Positions 62,403 through 64,000 of a DNA stretch of 64,000 nt are shown here, in pieces. The translations under genes and the position numbers were made by a program. Origin of the DNA: Dyella acidiphila (GTDB lineage Bacteria; Pseudomonadota; Gammaproteobacteria; Xanthomonadales; Rhodanobacteraceae). The notes under the pieces were generated by a model, which saw only the letters and a program-made list of their open reading frames with translations, made no database searches and was not told the DNA's origin. Within the stretch, counting starts at the first letter, position 1. Each line of letters begins with the position of its first letter. The stretch is from NCBI RefSeq assembly GCF_014863405.1, contig NZ_JACZZA010000004.1, forward strand, positions 186,001 to 250,000, read 5' to 3'.

Positions 62403-64000
62403 ATGATCGAAATCACGCTACCCGACGGCAGCAAGCGCCCCTTCGACCATCCGGTCACGGTGCAGGATGTGGCCGCCTCCATCGGCGCCGGCCTGGCCAA
62501 GGCGACCCTGGCCGGCAAGGTCGACGGCAAACTGGTGGATGCCAGCTTCCCGATCGGTCACAACGCCAGTCTTGAAATCGTCACGGAAAAAAGCCCCGAG
62601 GCGCTGGAAATTCTGCGCCACTCCACCGCCCATCTGCTGGCGCAGGCCGTGCAGCGCTTGTACCCCGGCGCGCAGGTGACGATCGGTCCGGTGATCGACA
62701 ACGGCTTTTATTACGACTTCGCCTACGAGCGCCCCTTCACGCCGGACGATCTGCTCAAGATCGAAGCCGAGATGGAGAAGATCGTGAAGGAGCAGCTGCC
62801 GGTGACGCGCAGCGTGAAATCGCGCGACGACGCGGTAACGTTTTTCCGCGGCCTGGGCGAGGAATACAAGGCCGAGATCATCCAAAGCATTCCGGCCAAC
62901 GAAGAGCTGTCACTGTATACGCAGGGCGAATTCACCGACTTGTGCCGCGGCCCGCACGTGCCGAACACCGGCAAGCTGCGCGCGTTCAAGCTGATGAAGG
63001 TGGCCGGTGCGTATTGGCGCGGCGATTCCAACAACGCCATGCTTACCCGCATCTACGGCACGTCCTGGCTCAACGACAAGGACCTGAAGGCCTACCTGCA
63101 CCAGCTGGAAGAGGCGGAAAAGCGCGACCATCGCAAGATCGGCAAGGCGCTGGACCTGTTCCACCAGCAGGAAGAAGCGCCCGGCATGGTGTTCTGGCAT
63201 CCCAATGGCTGGGCCATCTGGCAGGTGGTGGAGCAGTATGTGCGCGGCGTCTACCGCAGCAGCGGCTACCAGGAAGTGCGCGGTCCGCAGATCATGGACG
63301 TGAGCCTGTGGAAGAAGTCCGGCCACTGGGACAACTACCAGGAAAACATGTTTTTCACGGAATCGGAAAAGCGCACCTATGCGCTCAAGCCGATGAACTG
63401 TCCCGGCCACGTGCAGATCTACAACACCAGCCTGCACAGCTATCGCGACCTGCCGATCCGCTACGGTGAGTTCGGCGGCTGCCATCGCAACGAGCCCTCG
63501 GGTGCGCTGCACGGCATCATGCGCGTGCGCGCTTTCACGCAGGACGACGGTCACGTCTTCTGCACGGAAGAGCAGATTGAATCGGAAGTTACGGCGTTCC
63601 ATCAGCAGGCCATGAAGGTGTATGCCGATTTCGGCTTCGACGACATCGCGTTGAAAATCGCCCTGCGCCCGGACAAGCGCATCGGCAGCGACGAGGTGTG
63701 GGATCGCGCCGAAGACGCCCTGCGCGCCGCGCTGCATGCGGCCGGGGTGGAATGGGAGGAGCTGCCGGGTGAGGGCGCGTTCTACGGCCCCAAGATCGAG
63801 TACCACATGAAGGACTCGATCGGCCGTGCCTGGCAGGTGGGCACCATGCAGATGGATTTCATGATGCCCGAGCGCCTGGGCGCCGAGTACGTGGACGAGC
63901 ACAGCCAGCGCCGGCACCCGGTCATGCTGCACCGGGCCATCGTGGGCTCGATGGAGCGCTTTATCGGCATCCTGATCGAGCACCATGCCGGCAATCTGCC
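62403..64000 (+). CDS. thrS: Threonyl-tRNA synthetase, partial (C-terminus beyond window)
   Basis: The first 532 residues are visible, cut at the right edge; full-length ThrRS is about 640. TGS domain [20 protein letters not shown], editing-domain motifs [11 protein letters not shown] and [11 protein letters not shown] (zinc-like His/Cys), class II motif 1 near [15 protein letters not shown], motif 2 [19 protein letters not shown] with [12 protein letters not shown], and the start of motif 3 ([20 protein letters not shown]). The terminator at 62358-62382 lies in its leader. The rest of the thrS-infC-rpmI-rplT operon is likely to follow. Confidence 0.98.
   Translation, partial: MIEITLPDGSKRPFDHPVTVQDVAASIGAGLAKATLAGKVDGKLVDASFPIGHNASLEIVTEKSPEALEILRHSTAHLLAQAVQRLYPGAQVTIGPVIDNGFYYDFAYERPFTPDDLLKIEAEMEKIVKEQLPVTRSVKSRDDAVTFFRGLGEEYKAEIIQSIPANEELSLYTQGEFTDLCRGPHVPNTGKLRAFKLMKVAGAYWRGDSNNAMLTRIYGTSWLNDKDLKAYLHQLEEAEKRDHRKIGKALDLFHQQEEAPGMVFWHPNGWAIWQVVEQYVRGVYRSSGYQEVRGPQIMDVSLWKKSGHWDNYQENMFFTESEKRTYALKPMNCPGHVQIYNTSLHSYRDLPIRYGEFGGCHRNEPSGALHGIMRVRAFTQDDGHVFCTEEQIESEVTAFHQQAMKVYADFGFDDIALKIALRPDKRIGSDEVWDRAEDALRAALHAAGVEWEELPGEGAFYGPKIEYHMKDSIGRAWQVGTMQMDFMMPERLGAEYVDEHSQRRHPVMLHRAIVGSMERFIGILIEHHAGNL

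Overview
The window reads as a high-GC gammaproteobacterial chromosome, most likely from the Xanthomonadales (Rhodanobacteraceae such as Dyella, Luteibacter or Rhodanobacter). This rests on family content and gene order. No rRNA gene is present to settle it. Almost every gene is ordinary chromosomal housekeeping; no transposase, integrase, phage gene or CRISPR array is visible.

Region 1 (1-23,000) is a type IV pilus block whose order closely follows the Pseudomonas yggT-proC-(yggS)-pilT-pilU ... pyrB-(pyrR)-ruvX-yqgE-tonB3-gshB-pilGHIJ-(pilK)-chpA-chpB-chpC locus. yggS, pyrR/pyrC' and pilK are missing here. PilT and PilU are the retraction motors. PilG/PilH/PilI/PilJ/ChpA/ChpB/ChpC form the Chp chemosensory pathway that controls twitching and surface responses. 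The adaptation arm looks disabled: no PilK methyltransferase is present, and the ChpB methylesterase-like protein has Ala where the catalytic Ser should be.

Region 2 (23,000-36,400) holds housekeeping and metabolism: rsmE, bioA, a lone gspN, hisN-like, nudE, cysQ, mazG, a GSG-repeat exported protein, an ion transporter, a glutathione transferase, and the ybbA-ybbP ABC exporter divergent from tesA with overlapping start codons.

Region 3 (36,400-47,000) is regulatory: an OmpR-type regulator with a kinase whose ATP-binding domain looks degenerate; three tandem copies of a 171-bp palindromic repeat; a fused two-domain CoA transferase; a BlaI-BlaR1-like pair with two operator dyads and a downstream periplasmic isoaspartyl peptidase; the RegB-RegA (RoxS-RoxR) redox system; and a POT peptide transporter.

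Region 4 (47,000-52,500) carries dgkA, a lemA-TPM-TPM operon, a lone pseudopilin, uvrB and tRNA-Val(GAC).

Region 5 (52,500-60,500) is the accessory part. A HipA-family YjjJ-like kinase gene sits beside the tRNA. Then comes a flagellar remnant (fliE, fliF, fliG, fliH, truncated fliI, truncated flgC, flgB, flgA). fliI and flgC are cut and joined head-on at 58952/58953, which indicates an inversion plus loss of the rest of the cluster, or an assembly error.

Region 6 (60,500-64,000) has a CopD/HemJ-like membrane protein, a UDP-glucuronate epimerase and the start of thrS behind a leader with an intrinsic terminator. REP-like hairpins of two or three families fill many short intergenic gaps.
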